NCBI GenBank assembly: GCA_036488875.1
Contig: DASXGW010000004.1
Span: forward strand, 434,001 to 498,000
DNA length: 64,000 bases
Source: Candidatus Baltobacteraceae bacterium
GTDB taxonomy: Bacteria > Vulcanimicrobiota > Vulcanimicrobiia > Vulcanimicrobiales > Vulcanimicrobiaceae
Reading direction: 5' to 3'
Part shown: piece after piece, positions 63,958 through 64,000 of the stretch
Numbering within the stretch: the first letter of the stretch is position 1
How the letters are laid out: each line of letters begins with the position of its first letter
The notes under the pieces: model-generated
Told to the model about the DNA's origin: nothing
Seen by the model: only the letters and a program-made list of their open reading frames with translations
The model's database searches: none
Translations under genes and position numbers: made by a program

Positions 63958-64000
63958 TGCTGCTCTCATTAGACCGCTGGGCGGTATTGCCTGGATTCGG

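Noticed and set aside
2145-64000. CRISPR array
   Set aside because: No regularly spaced repeats and no Cas proteins were seen anywhere; the REP copies are scattered and not array-like.

Overview
The window looks like chromosomal DNA of a high-GC, free-living bacterium. Many predicted secreted lipoproteins, a stressosome operon, Zur/ZnuABC zinc uptake, Kup potassium uptake and PurEK point to an environmental (soil-like) organism. The overall flavour fits a poorly cultured lineage such as Eremiobacterota/Vulcanimicrobiota, but that is a guess from gene content, not a measured placement.

Region 1 (1-2014) is the N-terminal part of a SWIM/SNF2 helicase that runs off the left edge. Region 2 (about 2.1-21 kb) is an accessory defence island, visibly more AT-rich than its flanks. 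Its left end has a 20-bp copy of the tRNA-Ala anticodon arm, a pair of 11-bp-phased direct repeats and an excisionase-like gene. Near its right end lies a decayed integrase fragment. Between them are a tyrosine-phosphatase operon, a DUF262-HNH nuclease, a DUF6602-type nuclease, an EVE-nuclease fusion, a cassette of four unknown genes, a complete type I restriction-modification locus (hsdM-hsdS-hsdR), a broken DUF488 gene and an unknown protein with a hydrophobic C-terminal segment.

Region 3 (21-29.5 kb) continues in the same style: a WYL regulator with a truncated HTH paralogue, a near-perfect palindrome, a zinc-ribbon protein plus DUF2130 protein, a Mrr-family nuclease, two HNH nucleases and a frameshifted UDG-superfamily-like gene. 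Regions 2 and 3 together hold at least four disrupted genes.

Region 4 (29.5-36.5 kb) has exported proteins (PI-PLC-like, beta-propeller-like, DUF3828-like) around kup. Region 5 (36.5-43.2 kb) is a seven-gene minus-strand operon with almost all genes overlapping: STAS protein, RsbR, RsbS, RsbT, an RsbT/RsbX-like fusion, a hybrid histidine kinase and a REC-SpoIIE phosphatase-ATPase. It is a stressosome linked to two-component signalling. No sigma factor gene is in view. tRNA-Ala(CGC) follows.

Region 6 (43.4-47.2 kb) is zur-znuA-znuC-znuB, with REP-like repeats in both gaps flanking znuC. Region 7 (47.2-55.6 kb) has large lipoproteins (beta-helix, glycine-rich), a His-rich secreted protein, an SDR carrying a third REP copy inside its coding frame, and a GH5-like glycosidase. 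Region 8 (55.6-64 kb) is mostly housekeeping: purE-purK, then minus-strand genes for a DUF3052-like protein, a GT4 glycosyltransferase, a phosphoesterase, an amidohydrolase, a VOC protein, a DUF4870 protein, an alpha/beta hydrolase and HMG-CoA lyase.
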